A stretch of DNA of 64,000 nucleotides from Paulinella micropora (taxonomy: Eukaryota; Cercozoa; Imbricatea; Euglyphida; Paulinellidae). The notes below the pieces were generated by a model. The model saw nothing but the letters and a program-made list of their open reading frames with translations, had not been told where the DNA came from and ran no database searches. Numbering within the stretch: position 1 is the first letter of the stretch; each line of letters starts with the position of its first letter. The stretch lies in NCBI GenBank assembly GCA_019918135.1, contig WBZZ01000820.1:1-64000 (forward strand), given 5' to 3'. The translations under genes and the position numbers were made by a program. Positions 1 to 11,435 of the stretch are shown in pieces.

Positions 1-258
1 CATAAAATCGGGAGGGGTACTGTAGGCATCACCCCCGGATAGCCGGTAAAAAGTACCTTTTCCTGGTGACAGGTGCACCAGCTTGTTTTTTCAGTATTAT
101 TTGTCCGGATTGGACCTGATGCCATTTTATTCCTGGTCTGTTGCCGTTTTCCTTTTTGGCTTCACTGAGCTAATATAACGAGACATCATTCTCATCTTTT
201 GAGGACTGTGTTTGGTTGTATTACCGACTTTTTACGAGCTATCGATGGAGGCATTACA
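1..258 (+). mobile_element. 3' end of a Ty3/gypsy element: polypurine tract and LTR, body outside window
   Basis: A purine-rich tract at 1-20 is followed by an LTR-like block that begins TGTAGGCATC at 21 and fades near 258. It is the reverse complement of the LTRs at 52140-52385 and 62313-62559, but more diverged, so it is an older relative of the same family on the plus strand. Its internal region would lie to the left of the window. Confidence 0.8.
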
Positions 259-1453
259 ACCGTCACGACTGAATTATTAATATTATTTTTTATACAATTA
301 TGCTAGCCCACCGGGGCCGGTATATAATGGCAATACTAACCGTTCCGGTCTGTCGGTTATCCTTGGTCTGGAGCCTATCAGTGATTATGGAGTCCCTATT
401 TAAGGTATCCTCAGTCTTCATATCGTTAGGACAGCCAAGTTATCTGTTCAAGTATTAAATATCGGACGGTACTCTTGTAACAATCTGGAGTCGCTAATAA
501 AATCAACGGGGTATGGAGATTTTCCTCATTTTCAAGTTTCGGAAATTTTATTAATAAGAGCAAGAACGGTGTCGGCGAGAGAAAAAGCATAGACTCCCGA
601 GCGGGAATTTTTGATGATGATGCGCTTCCGGATGGATATGTATGCTTTCTCTTGAGACGTTTTGGGTACAGGTGTATGCAGACATGTAGTGGCAATTATT
701 TTCTTGGGCTGTGGGGCTACTCATGAGTTGTAATTCTGAAGCGGGGCTTGGGTTGCCGCTGTTGTTACAGTGACTCAATATGTACTACATATGTAATAAT
801 CATAGTATAACGACTATCTAGCGACATGAAGAATGAGGACTCCAATACCTAATGTAGAAGTGACGGTGACTCCGTACTCTCCTAAGCCAAGGATAACAGA
901 CAGACCGGAACATAGAGTAATGTCATTATATACCGTTGGTAGGACAATTACGTTTTACTTTTAGTGATTACTTTGTGACTGGTAGGTAATTTATCCGTAT
1001 AGTTCTAGTCAACAATTGTAACGGACGTAACGGTCCATATTGGCATTCAGAATCGGACAATAACCATTGTGTAATAATTACAGTCGTGCGGACTTTATTT
1101 CAGTTTCATTATTATTTTTGAGTTTGTCAGTTCTGCTATATACGTGCGGATTAAAAGTGTCGATTGGTATCGTGGCTTCTAACGGAGTCTCTCAGCAAAC
1201 CGGCGTCTAAGGTATTAGGTCCGTGAGTGACCGGGTATTACCTAATCAACGTATACCGGGTGGGCCTGCATAATCCCCTCTCCCCCTCAAGCGTGCCCTC
1301 GTCAGGATGCGCGAGAAGTCGAGTTAAGACCAGCCGAACCAAACCGGGAAATTAATAAAATGTGAAAATTTGATAGACCACTATTACTAATATAATAATC
1401 TATGATAGCAACTACACTCTATTAGCAGTACTACAACTTTAATTACTGGTTTG
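259..1453. mobile_element. A+T-rich stretch with inverted copia pol-end remnants
   Basis: No intact gene. About 300-375 on the minus strand and 868-950 on the plus strand both resemble the 3' end of the copia pol gene at 37340-37440; both carry the stretch read there as DNRQTGT. The two pieces are therefore inverted relative to each other. A third short match lies near 1240-1275. These are fossils of the copia family centred at 37-44 kb. Confidence 0.55.
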
Positions 1454-1472
1454 CTCCGGGCTTCGCCCGGAG
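1454..1472. repeat. Perfect 8-bp stem hairpin
   Basis: CTCCGGGC and GCCCGGAG flank a TTC loop. It sits about 165 bases upstream of the recombinase ORFs and could be an element end or a regulatory hairpin. No other copy was noticed in the window. Confidence 0.6.
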
Positions 1473-1636
1473 TTAACCGCCGTTAAAGTTCCAAGGAGAC
1501 GTTTCGCTTTTACGGTAGTCCGGTCGGTGCGGCGTAGCCGTGCCGGCGGAGCAGGCGCGTGTTTGATCCGGCGTCTGGTTAGGCCTAGGTTGGAAAGTTG
1601 GGAAGATCGAAAGACGCGTCAGAGAAACTATCTTCA

Positions 1637-3640
1637 ATGCATGCTATTGAAAAGAAAATCAAAGTTGGTAGCATGGTTTCAACTCTTGCAGCATATCACG
1701 TTCAAGACGATGATTTATTTCACAGATTTGGACAAAATTCTGAAACCGTACGAATCACCGGGGTCGTGATGAGTTTCACTGATAAACAGGCTACTATTCG
1801 CCTCAACACAGAGGGAAATCAATGGTCTGTGCAAGTCCCCCGTGGTTTGATTCGTATGGAAGATGAATCCAAGAAGTGGAAGTATATGAATGCATCAGGG
1901 GAAGTGATTTGGGACTCGAATACCGACCAGGTTGTCGAGCTGAAATTTACTAAGATTCCCTTGAATGCTAATGTCTCACGTGATGATTTTATTAAGTCAA
2001 TCAGAGACGTGAATGGCATTCTGGGGAATAGCAACGGTAGGAACGAGGCTAAGGCCAAGAAGCAGAAAGCCAAAGCAATTGCGACTCACCTCTAGAACTT
2101 ATACAACGCTACAAAGCTGCGAAAGTTGTATAACGAATACTTTACTGAGGTAGGAGAAGTCAAAGGGAATTCCAGTAAGGGGGTTGTCGCTTCAGCAATG
2201 GCATCTCAGATCGTAGACAAGGGAGTTGAGTGGCCCTTCATTGTCCAAGCCGAGCTTGTTGAGAAACAAGAGCAGAAAGACGATGACGACGATGACTTAG
2301 AGCCGGAGGCCGGTCAGCCTCGAAGCAAGAAGCAGAAAAAAGGCACGAAGCAACAGATCGAACTTCAGAATGCCATCGATGATGCTCTGCGGAAACAAGA
2401 GGAGCTAAAGGCGAAGCTTGCCAATGCTCGTCAAGTTGGGAACAAAGGCAGAACTGTCCGCTTCGATGCTTCTGTGCTCTCAGAGTTGCAAGAGACCAAC
2501 GAGGAGCTGGAACGCAAAATCAAGGAGGCAGCCAACGAAAAAGACGGCACAAGCGACCGAGACCTGGCGCAAGTCGAACCCGTCCGGGCCTTCTTTACGA
2601 CCTCTTCAGCAGTAACGGAAGTACCTTGGCTCGTCACCTCTGCGATGGAAGTCATGACGTGCTCTGTCTCTTATAGCACCAGTGCCGCCTACAGCTCAGC
2701 CATCCGCAAGTTGCGTTCTTTCTGCTCCCCCTACTCAACGGAGCACTGGTGTCCTGTCTGGTGGCAACCCGACCCTGTACTCCTCGTTCTCTTTCTTGTT
2801 TGGTTGAGCCGGTTCATGTCGGTATCCACCTGTAAGGTTTATATGTATGCAATCCGAGACTTCTGCCTCCGGTTGAGCCTAGATGACCCCACCGACAACC
2901 ACTTCGTGGAGATGGCGTGGCGAGGCATCAAGCGCAGTAAGCGCACCAAGCTCGACAACCGTCTCACCTTAGAGCTGCCGATGTTAGAAGCTATGGCGAG
3001 CTATACTCTAGGGGCAGTCAAGGATCGCAACATCCCCAAGTCCATTCGTCATCTCTGGGCCACGGTCGTCACTGCGGCAGTCTGGGGCTGCTTTGGACTC
3101 TTTCGTGTAGGCGAGTTAGTAGCTTCTGGATCGCTCGCAACGTGCCGGTTCCTTGTCAACTCCTTTGTTCAAATGCGCCTTGTTGACGACATGAGTCTCA
3201 TAATGGTTACCCTGGATGGCGCAAAGCAAGACCCATTTCGCCGCGGTTGTGATGTTGGCCTTGCAGAACAAGAGAACCCGCTCGTCTGTCCCCACGCGTG
3301 GAAGAAGATCTTCGAGTCAAGTCGCGATGCTTTCAAGCTCCCTTTGACGGGGAACTATCCTTACTTCCGTCTTTCTGACAATTCCCCGCTCGATCGCGCC
3401 ACGTTTGTCAGCACAGCTCGGGAGCTTCTGCAGAAGGCTGGAGTCGCGACTGGTGGTCGGTTCAACGGGATCTCGCTTCGTCGTGGTGGTGCAGCTCGTC
3501 TCTTCTCGCTCGGTGCTTCGGATTCATCGATCATGCGTGCGGGTCGGTGGTCTTCGTCTTGCTTTCGTCTTTACGTGGGCGCAAGGATGGCCGAGCTTGT
3601 TGCTGAACAGAAAGCTACGGGGGGAGGGGCAAATCTCTAG
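1637..3640 (+). mobile_element. Tyrosine-recombinase transposon, Crypton-like
   Basis: Two ORFs follow each other in the same frame. The first (1637-2095, first ATG at 1637) is a lysine-rich protein I do not recognise. The second (from about 2126 to 3640, ~500 residues) begins with an acidic stretch and a lysine-rich coiled-coil-like segment and ends in a tyrosine recombinase fold. It has the box I arginine in GLFRVGEL, the box II motif GISLRRGGAARL and the block IMRAGRW followed by the likely nucleophile tyrosine in FRLYVG. Serine stands where many relatives have histidine before LRRGG. No reverse transcriptase lies between the ORFs, which argues for a Crypton-type DNA transposon over a DIRS retroelement. 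Recombinases of this class cut and rejoin DNA through a covalent tyrosine link. Confidence 0.72.
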
Positions 3641-4660
3641 GCTCAGATGTTGGAGGTATTTGTAATGTTCGGTTTCAGTACTCAAGTTTTTAGGTGCGGC
3701 TGTCTGTGTTCCGAGTGGACATCAGAGCCGTCAACTTTTAGTGTTTTGTAAACTTGAGTCCTGAAATATTTGAGCCTAGCCCCTTTCCCTCCACACTACT
3801 CCGACGAGTTCGGAAGGTTAGGCCAATAAAGCTTTTCTGTTCTCTTACTAAGTAAATTCGAAACTACGATACGGAAACTTTAATAAGAAAAGGCGCCAAC
3901 AGAACACGCCACGTAACTTGACTGGCCGGATCATAAGTTATGGCTCTACCGACACCGTTACTCCGATACGGCCGGTCCTTAACTATTAATTAAGGTTATT
4001 AGATCCAACACTCCCCCTGGAACAAAGTAAATTAATATGTAAGGTACTGCCGGTCCTATAATATTATAAGTTACGCCATCCACTTGAATACTATTTTGTG
4101 AAACATAAGAAAACACAAACTCAAAACATATACCCTTACCCTCACACTCTCCGAGAAGTAATATCGGGGTTGGCTACCCTTCTATCCACAGCGAGTATGC
4201 ATCAGCTAGAGTACATACAAGGCAGCGGCCTGTGGTATATTCGGGCCTACCCAACGAGAAGAGGATTAACTCCCTACTCTCCCTACCTCACGAATGATTA
4301 AAAGTAATATGTAATAGACATACATATAGATCATATGAAAGTACACAGTTATAGTGATGACCTCCAAAGAAGCAATAACATAAATATGTAATATTCGTAT
4401 GATAATACATATGTATATTCGACAAGTATCGTACCTATGAACATAACGCAAAAATAAAATTTTGAAGCGCTTCCCGTAAGGGGGGTAAAATCTAACAAAA
4501 AAATTATTGGCGGGTCTGTACTTTCTGAAGGGGGGGACCCAGGTCTGTCTACATGGTGTGCTGGATACATGGTGTGATGCATGGATGGAGGACAATGCAC
4601 TCCCCTTGCTAGCTTTACACTTGACAGTGGAATGAGATATTTAAGCGCGCTTTGCTGCGC
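3641..4660. other. A+T-rich intergenic DNA with an LTR fragment
   Basis: No gene is supported. On the minus strand a purine tract at 4011-4018 is followed by TGTTGG reading leftwards from 4010, the usual junction of polypurine tract and 3' LTR in copia elements. A similar junction occurs at 36773-36782. The remainder is A+T-rich and unremarkable. Confidence 0.4.
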
Positions 4661-4696
4661 TGTGCGTACCTGTATTTATGTGCGTACCTGTATTTA
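4661..4696 (+). repeat. 18-bp exact tandem duplication
   Basis: The unit TGTGCGTACCTGTATTTA occurs twice without a gap, with a shortened third echo just after it. It lies close to the left edge of the G+C-rich island. Confidence 0.85.
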
Positions 4697-4748
4697 AAAG
4701 TAAGTACCTGTAGAAAAATGTATATAGAAAAATATATATTATATTATA

Positions 4749-4754
4749 TTTATT
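4749..4754 (-). terminator. Polyadenylation signal AATAAA for the leftmost island gene
   Basis: AATAAA on the minus strand lies about 35 bases past the stop codon at 4788-4790, at the switch from G+C-rich to A+T-rich DNA. Its position fits a eukaryotic-type 3' end. Confidence 0.55.
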
Positions 4755-4787
4755 TCATATGTTACTCCCATCTTCAGCTTTCATTCT

Positions 4788-6859
4788 CTAGCTCACCCAG
4801 CCCCCGGGCTCCGCCAGGCACAGCACTAGCTCGGCGCGGTCCCGGTCCGCCGACACGACCGACAGGGAGCCCCGTTCCAGGCCCCACACCGTCTGCACCC
4901 CGCGCTCGCGCCAGCGGGCCCGCAGCGCTCGCCACAGCTCGCACCAGAAGTACGCCAGCGGCCGGGCGTCGCCGGACTCGGGGTCCAGCAGTCCCGTCGC
5001 CCGGCCGCGGCCGGCCAGGGCCAACAGGACTTCCCCGCCCCATGCCATGCAGCCGCGCCCGAGCACGGCGGGGGGCGAACGCGCGCAGGCCCGCGCCCAG
5101 CTACGGGCGTCCTCCAGACACGCCGGCGGAGACGAGGACGGCCGCAAGGACGAGGACGGCCGCAAGGGCGAGGACGGCCGCAAGGACGAGGACGAGGACG
5201 GCGGCGGCGGGGGCCCCCAGTCCGGCGGCGGCGGGCCGAGCCCGGCCCACGCGTCCACCACCGAGGGCCGCAGCGCGGACCCGGTGGACAGGGCCGTGCG
5301 TGCCGCTCGCTTCCGACAGCGCACGCCGCTCCTCGGACCCGGTCGTCGCTGGCAGCACGAAGAGGCACGTGCCCAGGCGCCGCCGCCAGTACTCGGACCC
5401 CGGCCCCCTAAAGAGTGGCGCCAGCGACGCCGCCACGCCGCGGCGCGCGGCGGGCTCGTCCGGGAACGACAGGACCAGCCACGGCAGCAGCTGCGGGTCC
5501 GCATCCAGGGCCGTCCGCAGCGCGTCCCACGGTTCCGCGCCGCCCGGCGGCCAGGCCACCCACAGGCCGGGCGGCGCGGACCCCGGGGCCAGCAGTTGGG
5601 TGAGGTTCGCGGGGGAGCCCCACGCCGTCCGGGCGCCCTAGGCCGCGCACCACTGCCGCACGTAGGCCGGGGGCGGGCCGCCCAGGGACAGATAGCAAGG
5701 GCGGGCGCCGCCGCTCCCCCCGGGCGGCCGGCCGCGCGCGCCCGTGAGCAGGGCCCAGACCACGAGCAGCCGCGCGCGTTCGTCTTCGTCGGCGGCCAGG
5801 GCCCACACGAGGCCCAGCTGGTGGCTGCAGCAGCGCAAACAACACGCCCCGCACCTGCAGCACCCGCAGCTGGCACCAGGACTGGCCGCCGAGCCCCGCC
5901 GCCACGTCCCGCACGTGCCGCTCCAACTGCGCGCAGCCCGGCAGCGACACGGGCCAGGCCCCGCCGAGCGCCGGCCGCCCCGGGTCCAGCGCGGCCCTAA
6001 AGTCCTGGAGCGCCGGGCCGCCCAGCCGCTCGGCGCGCCCCGGCTCCGCCGGCCGGCCCTGCAGCCACTTGCTCACGTGCTGGTCGTACGGGTCGAACAC
6101 CCAGCCCCCGGGCGGCGTGTCCTGCCGCCGCAGCCACCGCAGCGCCGCCGCGACGCTCGCGTCCTGGAACGAGGCGTCGCCGCGCTGGACCAGGCACCAC
6201 GGGCCCAGCGCTGCGTTGTCCGCCGTAGCCACCCATGCGTCCGGGTAGCGCAGTGGCAGGGTGGCCTGCGCGGGCGCGGCCGGCCCCGGCCGCGCCCAGT
6301 AGCAGCGCTGGCCCTCCTCCGCGACCCAGCGCCACACCTCGTGCGTGTCCCCCGTGACCAGGGCCGCCACTACCTGCAGGCCGGGGGCGGTGCGCTGGCC
6401 GCTGGGCCTCGTCTGGCTCAGCACGTGCCGCAGGACCTGCCAGCCCAGGAAGACGGCCGCGTGGTCCGGATTCAGGTCCGCCGTCAGGCACTGGCGCTGG
6501 AGGTAGGCCGCGCTCAACCCCATGCGCAGGCGTGCCTCTTGCGCCGGGGTAGTTACCTCCGCCGAGCTGTGCTGTGGCTGGGCGCTCAGCAGCAGCCTGA
6601 CGTAGCTCACCGCCTCCTTACCCAGCCCGACGTCCAGCAGCCGGTCAGCCACGTGCTGGTTCTGCAGGAACAGCGCAAAGCGTGACCAGGCGTGGTCGAC
6701 CGTGCTCGCACAGCCGCGCTGTTCAGGGGGAGTCGGGCCTAGCAGCGCCTGCACGGCGCTCACAAACCAGGCCGGGTACGGCCAGGCCGGCGCGGCTGCC
6801 GGCCCGGCGGACGGGGCCGGGGGCGGCGCTGCGCTCCGGGCTAGCAGAGTACGCGTCAT
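4788..6859 (-). CDS. Unrecognised protein, leftmost gene of the G+C-rich island, frame interrupted
   Basis: ATG at 6859 opens a long frame (MTRTLLARS...) that is proline/alanine-rich for ~30 residues and then looks globular, with many Trp, Leu and Cys and helical stretches such as DRLLDVGLGKEAVSYVRLL. After about 330 residues the protein-like signal moves between frames, in about two or three places, until the C-terminal part ending WVS at 4788. A serine/proline-rich repeat of the form LRPSSS is encoded by a 15-bp tandem repeat near 5130-5200. I recognise no family. The breaks could be decay, short introns or sequence errors in G/C runs. It is transcribed away from the kinase-like gene, with which it shares the 6.86-7.4 kb gap. 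Confidence 0.55.
5125..5205. repeat. Short in-gene tandem repeat (15-bp unit)
   Basis: Units of the form GAGGACGGCCGCAAG repeat about three to four times with small changes. On the coding minus strand they give Ser/Pro/Leu/Arg repeats inside the leftmost island gene. Confidence 0.7.
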
Positions 6860-7400
6860 GGTTCTTTCTGGAGCCGACGGGGCCCGCGCCGCGGCCACGC
6901 CCGCCCCCCTCCCCCGGGCTGGCCGGGGACGCCCCCGGGCCGCGGAGCGCTGCCTCCCCGGGGGCGGGGCAGGGCCGGGGGGGGGGGGGGCGGGCCGCGC
7001 GCATGGACGCGGCCCGGTGGCCCGGGGGGGGGGGGGGGCTTGCTGCTACCCCCCCCCCTCCTCCTTCCTGCTCCCCCCCCCCCCCCCGCGGCCACCGGGC
7101 CTGCGGGGGGCGTCCTGCCGGCGGCAGGGGATGGGGGACGCCGTGCCCGCACCCTCCCCTGAGCTCCAGCACTCTGGCGCCGGACGTACGCCTCTCTCGG
7201 GGAGGCTCTCCAGGGGGGGCGCAGCGGAGGTCTTCTCCTTCCTTCGTGCCCCCTTTTGTCCCTCCCTCCTATTTCTCTCTCGGCCCGCGATGATTTTCTT
7301 GCCAATCCCGTCTGTCTAGTGTAATGTCAAAATAAAGAGACCTGGCTAGGAAGAATTGTCTTGACTTCTTTCGTGTCCAGTTTTCCTCTCTGTCCCTCCG
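6860..7400. other. Divergent intergenic region with long G and C runs
   Basis: The region between two divergent genes is packed with G runs (for example around 6979-6990 and 7024-7037) and C runs (around 7050-7090), likely to form G-quadruplexes. An isolated AATAAA at 7331-7336 sits in a short A+T-rich patch and could be a TATA-like element for the gene to the right or a poly(A) signal. The long open frames here have no protein-like composition. Confidence 0.5.
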
Positions 7401-8556
7401 GAGCTCTGGGTTAGCCCCGAGGAGGGCCTGGACGACGCCACGGCCAGCGGGAGCAAGCGCCGCCGCCTCGACGACCCGCCCCCTTCGCGGGCACCACCGC
7501 CCCCGTTGACGAGCAGGTTCGTCTGCGACGCGACCAGGCGCTGTAGCCACTGCTACCGAGCCGGGTCATGTGGCCCGTACCGTTCGTGCCGGCAGCGCAA
7601 GCTGTTTGAACCAGCGGGAGACCTCCGGGCAGCCACGTTGACGGTGCAACAGTGGACCCCTGCGGAGGGACCCGACTGTCCTCCTCTGCTCCCCCAGGAA
7701 GTGAGCCTGCCGTCGGATGCCGCGGGGCTGCGCTCGTGTGCTCTCTTCCGCACTACCCAGGCCGAGTTCGAAGCCTTGTACCCGGTGCACGAGACCGCTA
7801 GCTGGCTCAAGCCGGGCTTGGTCTTGCTCCTGCGCCGGCCGGCGCTAGTCCTGAAACGCCTGGGCCGGGGTCCACTCGCAGGGGTGCCAACGCCGGCCTG
7901 CCTGGACTACTGGCACCTGCAACATGCTTAGCGCAGGCACTGCTAGCCCCCGCGGTCCACGGATTCTTACCAGTAGCGGGCGCGCCGGGTCGTGCTGCAA
8001 CCTGCTGGCTCGTCATGGACCTCGTCAGGGGGTGGGCTGCCTGGACCTGCAGCAGCTTAGTCGCAGGCTCGCCCTCGACGACAAGGACCGACAGAGAATG
8101 GCGGAATTTCTCCGGCGGTTGGTCGACTTCTCGGCCGATACCCTGCCGCTCTTGCACGCGGATCTGCAGCCCCCCAATATCGCCTTGAACGCGCAGAGAG
8201 ACTGGCGGCTGCTATATTCAGACCCCCGGTTCTGCCGCCGGCTCTGCCTGCCTACACCGGAGCAGTTGCGCGCTTGCGGGCCGACCATCAGGCTCTCCAA
8301 CCTGCTGAGCTTTGTCGCTAACAGCTACGGTCGCCTGCGTCCGGAGCTGCGGCCAGTGCTGTGGCCACTTGTGGCCGACCTCCTGCGCGGACCCGACGCA
8401 CGGGCGACCTTTGACCGATGTGCTCGCTGGTGGCAGCAGGAACTGAGTACCAACGGGCCACAGGGGCCGTTCGCCCAGGCCAGGCATTACTTGGCGGACC
8501 GGAAATTAGATCGCAGCCGGGTGTTGCACTGCCTAGGGGTGCGCCCCTACATCTAG
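7400..8556 (+). CDS. Divergent kinase-fold protein, frame interrupted
   Basis: The region encodes, in order, a Cys-rich start (CDATRRCSHCYRAGSC near 7525), a VLKRLGRG stretch near 7845 that fits the ATP-anchoring lysine strand, a hinge-like WLVMDLV at 8006, and HADLQPPN at 8155-8178. The last matches the HxDLxxxN catalytic loop of protein kinases and aminoglycoside-phosphotransferase-like kinases. Downstream SDPRF takes the place of DFG, keeping the aspartate. A helical C-terminal lobe follows to the stop at 8556. The motifs are spread over more than one frame, about two shifts, so the gene is decayed, spliced or contains sequence errors. No ATG opens the first frame, which is free of stops from about 7362. 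Substrate and role are unknown. Confidence 0.6.
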
Positions 8557-8942
8557 GTCACGCTGCCTTTCGTCAGCCACCAGTGGTGGCGTCAGGACGG
8601 GACGCCTAATTAGTCTCAGGGCGACGCGCCGGCGCCCGGTGACCAGGAGAAGCCAGCCTCCGAGTTTCTGTCGGCGCTGGTGCGTCTCGCTTACGTCTGC
8701 TCCGACGAGACCTCACGCGCCACCGCCTGGCCACAGAAGGAGGCCGCCCTCCGAGGCCCGGCGGCAGCGGCGAATTCTAGCAGAGTGTCCCCGGGGTCGG
8801 AGTGGCCCCCCGGGTCCGGGTAGCTGCCCCTGGTGAAGCCTGCCCAAGGCTTTGGAGGGATTCAGTCTGTGGGGGAGGAAGGCACTGTCTGCTTCTGCTG
8901 GGCGTGGACTAAGTAAGTAGTACTAAACTGCAGTGAGTGGTC
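8557..8942. other. Intergenic region, no supported gene
   Basis: G+C-rich spacer between the kinase-like gene and the promoter region of the first PKD-DUF285 gene. The short open frames have no recognisable features and no AATAAA was seen after the stop at 8556. Confidence 0.4.
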
Positions 8943-8956
8943 AGCTTTCTGTCCAC
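8943..8956 (+). promoter_or_regulatory. Shared upstream motif of PKD-DUF285 genes (copy 1)
   Basis: AGCTTTCTGTCCAC is found identically at 11667-11680, upstream of the next paralogue. It lies about 215 bases before the start codon here and about 250 before it there. This is either a conserved promoter element or the trace of duplication of the whole unit. Confidence 0.5.
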
Positions 8957-9138
8957 CGCTCTACGTCCACGACGTAGCTCGTCGTCGTCGGAGGGGAGTG
9001 CTGTGCTACAAGCGAGAGGGGAAAGAGAACGGGAGGCAAGGGGGGAGTCCCTTTTCTTCTCTCTCCCCCGGGGCGCCACGCTGGCGGCAGGGACGCTGGC
9101 GGCAGGGGCGCTGCTTCCCCTCACTCGGCCCTCCCCCC

Positions 9139-9154
9139 GCACTTGCTAAACCAC
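9139..9154 (+). promoter_or_regulatory. Conserved 5' leader motif (copy 1)
   Basis: GCACTTGCTAAACCAC is identical to 11899-11914 and sits 17-18 bases before the start codon in both tandem paralogues. It is likely part of the transcript leader. Confidence 0.5.
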
Positions 9155-9172
9155 CCGCCCCGGCTCCACCTG

Positions 9173-11435
9173 ATGCACACCAGCCTGGCCTGCCGGCTGT
9201 GGCGCCCGGGGCGCATGGGGCGCCTGCTCTGGTGGTTCCGGGCCGCCAGGGCCAAGTGCCCTTACCACGTGCAGTGCCCCACGCAGGCCGAGGCGTGCCC
9301 CCCGGTCGCGTGCCCCGGCGGTGTCACCATCCTGGAAATCACCACGGCGGCCCCGCACGACACGTTCGTGTGGCCCCTGTGGCCGCCCGCCGCGCCGGCA
9401 CGCCGCCGGCGGGCCGCGGCCGCCCCCACATCGTTCGCGGTCGACTGGGGGGACGGCTCCAGCCCCATGCCGTGCCTGGACGCCGGCGCCGCGCCGTGCG
9501 CGCACACGTACGCGCTGGCAGGCACGTACACGGTGACGGCGGACCCCCGCGGACGCTACCCCGTGCGCGGCTGGGCGCTTACGCCGGCCTGGCACCCCGC
9601 GGCGCCCGCGGGCCTGCGGCTAACACGCATCCTGCAGTGGGGCGAGCTGCGCTTCCACGAGACGAGCGGCTACCACCTGTACGCGGCGCCGGGGCTCACG
9701 TACGTGCCCTCGCTGGCCTGGCTTCCGGACGCCGGGCTCGTGCAGAGCTGGGACTGCAGCTTCGCCCGCCTCACCACTCCGCTGCCGGACCTGAGCTACG
9801 GGCTCAACCTGTCGGGCGCCGTGTCGGCGGTCGGCCTGCTCGAGCACTCCACCGGCCTGCGCTGCCTGGACGGCACGCAGGGCTGGGACACGCGCAGCCT
9901 GCGCAACGCCAGCCGGGCGTTCACGAACCTGCCGGCGCTGGCCACGCTGGACCTGTCGCGCTGGAACACCGCCGCGCTCGAGGACGTGAGCGAGCTCTTT
10001 GCGGGCGGCGCAGCGCTCACGTGGACGGGGGTCGGCGGCTGGACGTCGCTGCCGGGGCTGCGGCGCTTCGACCAACTGCTGGCGGGCGTCTCGCCCGACT
10101 TCCGGGAACTGGGGGCCTTCGCCAGGTGGGCGACCCCGGCGCTCGCGCCGGGCTCGGTCGACTGCACGCGGCTGGCGCCGTACACGGCGCTCAGCCAGGC
10201 GCACTGGCCCGCCGCGTGCTCGCGCTCGCTCTTCCTGGCGCTGGTGCGGGTGTCGTACCCTAGCGCCGTCTTCGCCCTGGCGCTGCCGCCCGCGGCCGGC
10301 CCGGGCGCCGCGTACGACGTGGACTTGGGGGATGGCTCGGCTGCGCGCACGCCGACGGCGCAGTCTGCAACCACACGTACACGGGCGCCGGCGACTACTG
10401 GCTGCGCCTGAGCTGCCGCGTGGACGGGCTGTGGTACGTGGCAGGCGCGGAGGTCGTGGAAGTGGTCGCGTGGGGCGACGTGCAGCTGTACCACCCCGTC
10501 GGCAGCGGGACGCCGCTCTTCGTGCCCCCCGAACTTGACGAGTGTGGCGCGCTGCGCTACCTGGCACCTACGGCTGGCTCGCGCGCCCTGCGGGGCGTGG
10601 CGCCCGAGTACCTGCTGATCGGGATGGGCGAGTTTGTGGGTGACGCGCGCAACTGGGACTGGTCGTGGCTCACGCCCGCCACGCACCCCCAGGGCTTCCT
10701 CCACCTGTTTTACGGCTGCGCCAAGTTCAACCAGGACCTGGACGGCTGGAACACGAGCGGCGTGGCTAGCCTCGCCTACACCTTCCAGTATGCGTCGGCC
10801 TTCAACGGCAGCCTCGGGGGCTGGGACACGAGCCAGGTCACCAGCCCAGGCGGGGCTTTCAGCGGCGCGCGGGCCTTCAATCGGCCGATCGGCGGCTGGA
10901 ACACGAGCCGGGTCACCAGCCTGCAGTCGACCTTCAACAAAGCGTACGCCTTTAATCAGCCGCTCGGCGGCTGGGACGTGAGCAGGGTCACCAGCCTGCA
11001 CACGACGTGCGCAAACGCGTACGCCTTTAACCAGCCGATCGGCGGTTGGGACACGAGCCGGGTCACCGTGCTAGGGGCGGCGTTCGTGAATGCGTACGCC
11101 TTCAACCAGCCGATCGGCGGCTGGGACGTAAGCAGTGTCTTGTACTCGGGCTACGCTTTCGCCTGTGAACCAATGGGCCAGTGCGTGTTTAACCAGCCGC
11201 TGGGCAGCTGGAACGTGTCGGCCGCCATGGCGACAGGGGACTATGTAGCCGTGTTCGGTGGCAACTGCGTCTTCGATCAGAACCTCACTGCCTGGAACGT
11301 AGCTGCAGGGAGCGCCACGACCTGCAGATGTTTCAGCCTAAAGGGATTAGCCAGCCTGGCGTAGGTATCAGGCCGAGCAACCTGCCAGCTCTGTGCAACT
11401 GCTCCTACGTGCGAGGATGTGGTCGTATTCAGTAG
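9173..11435 (+). CDS. Secreted/surface protein with PKD-like modules and BspA/DUF285 repeats (paralogue 1)
   Basis: Start ATG at 9173 gives a short hydrophobic signal-like leader ending near RAARA/KCPY. A PKD-like module follows (VDWGDGS, then HTYALAGTYTVT), then an LRR-like middle (LDLSRWNTAALEDVSELF), a second DLGDGS module, and about eight DUF285 repeats of 25 residues of the form FNQPIGGWDTSRVTSL. The C-terminus resembles the paralogue's PSNLPALC...YVRGCG. DUF285/BspA repeats are known from bacterial and protist surface adhesins, so an extracellular binding role is likely. Compared with its paralogues the frame is interrupted about twice; the largest single open part is the first ~410 residues. 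AATAAA at 11642-11647 may be its poly(A) signal. The gene is tandem with paralogue 2. Confidence 0.75.

Noticed and set aside
551-778. Small minus-strand ORFs at 426-778
   Set aside because: No homology signal or codon bias, and they overlap copia remnants; likely chance.
6682-7319. Plus-strand ORFs of ~205 codons over the G/C-run spacer
   Set aside because: Pro/Gly/Ala-rich in every frame, no conserved features, and they overlap the minus-strand gene's 5' end; high G+C alone keeps stops rare.
9143-9172. Upstream TTG start for PKD-DUF285 paralogue 1
   Set aside because: ATG at 9173 matches the start of paralogue 2 and gives a better signal-like leader; the upstream stretch is the conserved leader motif.
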